Source: Pseudomonas wenzhouensis
GTDB taxonomy: Bacteria; Pseudomonadota; Gammaproteobacteria; Pseudomonadales; Pseudomonadaceae
Direction: 5' to 3'
Assembly: GCF_021029445.1 (NCBI RefSeq)
Contig: NZ_CP072610.1
Coordinates: 3,472,001 to 3,536,000, forward strand
DNA length: 64,000 nt
Positions 63,696-64,000 of this stretch are shown piece after piece (the stretch's first letter is position 1; each line of letters opens with the position of its first letter). The notes below the pieces were generated by a model. The model was given only the letters and a program-made list of their open reading frames with translations. It was not told the DNA's origin and made no database searches. A program made the translations under genes and the position numbers.

Positions 63696-64000
63696 ATGGT
63701 CAAGCCTCACGGGCAATTAGTATTGGTTAGCTCAACGCCTCACAGCGCTTACACACCCAACCTATCAACGTCGTAGTCTTCGACGGCCCTTTAGGGAGCT
63801 CAAGGCTCCAGTGAGATCTCATCTTGAGGCAAGTTTCCCGCTTAGATGCTTTCAGCGGTTATCTTTTCCGAACATAGCTACCCGGCAATGCCACTGGCGT
63901 GACAACCGGAACACCAGAGGTTCGTCCAACCCGGTCCTCTCGTACTAAGGTCAGCCCCTCTCAAATCTCAAACGTCCACGGCAGATAGGGACCGAACTGT
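63696..64000 (-). rRNA. rrl: 23S ribosomal RNA, 3' end (runs off the window)
   Basis: The minus strand carries the 23S 3' region, ending GCCCGTGAGGCTTGACCAT, with the conserved alpha-sarcin/ricin-domain neighbourhood AGTACGAGAGGACC at 63941-63954 and CAGTTCGGTCCC near the edge. The order 23S-5S on the minus strand shows the 16S gene lies beyond the right edge. The 148-base spacer to 5S holds no tRNA gene. The 3' end is set by analogy and may differ by a few bases. Confidence 0.95.

Overview
The window looks like a chromosomal segment of a high-GC Pseudomonas, probably of the mendocina/oleovorans kind. This rests on the gene families (MksBEF condensin, Aap amino-acid ABC transporter, NorR/flavohaemoglobin/NnrS, RhlB, the eutHBC set, a PA4679-like psi protein beside rimI), the 5S/23S rRNA sequence at the right edge and the many Pseudomonas-type REP hairpins. 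The species is an inference.

Left part (1-17.6 kb): a partial SLC13/ArsB-like permease, two divergent family-3 solute-binding proteins, an isochorismatase-like hydrolase and sbcC. An Lrp regulator and sbcD lie further right on the same strand. Lrp-sbcD and sbcC-isochorismatase are each joined by ATGA overlaps, so the ancestral operon was probably lrp-sbcD-sbcC-hydrolase. About 6.4 kb now separates sbcD from sbcC. It holds a lipoprotein, a diguanylate cyclase gene cut by a complete IS66-family element (24-bp inverted repeats, 8-bp target duplication), and a small foreign patch. In that patch a low-GC ORF is bounded by integron-type GTTAGAC/GTCTAAC boxes and flanked by two divergent, inverted ~190-bp copies of an IS1111-type right-end region, followed by a 5'-truncated IS110/IS1111 transposase and a second AT-rich ORF behind interleaved inverted repeats. 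This patch is the most unusual part of the window. YjeH (amino-acid exporter) and a TAXI-like protein follow.

Middle part (17.9-45.8 kb): YejK, a glutaredoxin, an AraC regulator facing an ethanolamine cluster (acetaldehyde dehydrogenase, EutH, EutB, EutC; no microcompartment genes), a GST, phosphatidylcholine synthase coupled to a GIY-YIG protein, an NTF2-like protein, a GlxA-type regulator, aapJQMP with a candidate sigma-54 promoter, a carboxylesterase, a degraded acyl-CoA ligase, a cNMP-GGDEF protein, RhlB, a membrane-anchored propeller protein, a lipoprotein, a TerC protein, DNA polymerase II, and a small operon of truncated haemoglobin, FKBP isomerase and an RNA-methyltransferase-like protein.

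Right part (46-64 kb): NorR diverges from flavohaemoglobin and NnrS genes, with NorR-like sites and a -24/-12-like element between. Then come rimI with a PA4679-like psi gene, the carboxy(nor)spermidine pathway pair, the mksFEB condensin operon without the MksG/JetD nuclease, an MCE/PqiA lipid-transport operon with PqiA split into two proteins, and the 3' end of an rRNA operon (23S and 5S, minus strand).

All functional calls come from reading the sequence and family knowledge. No database search was run.
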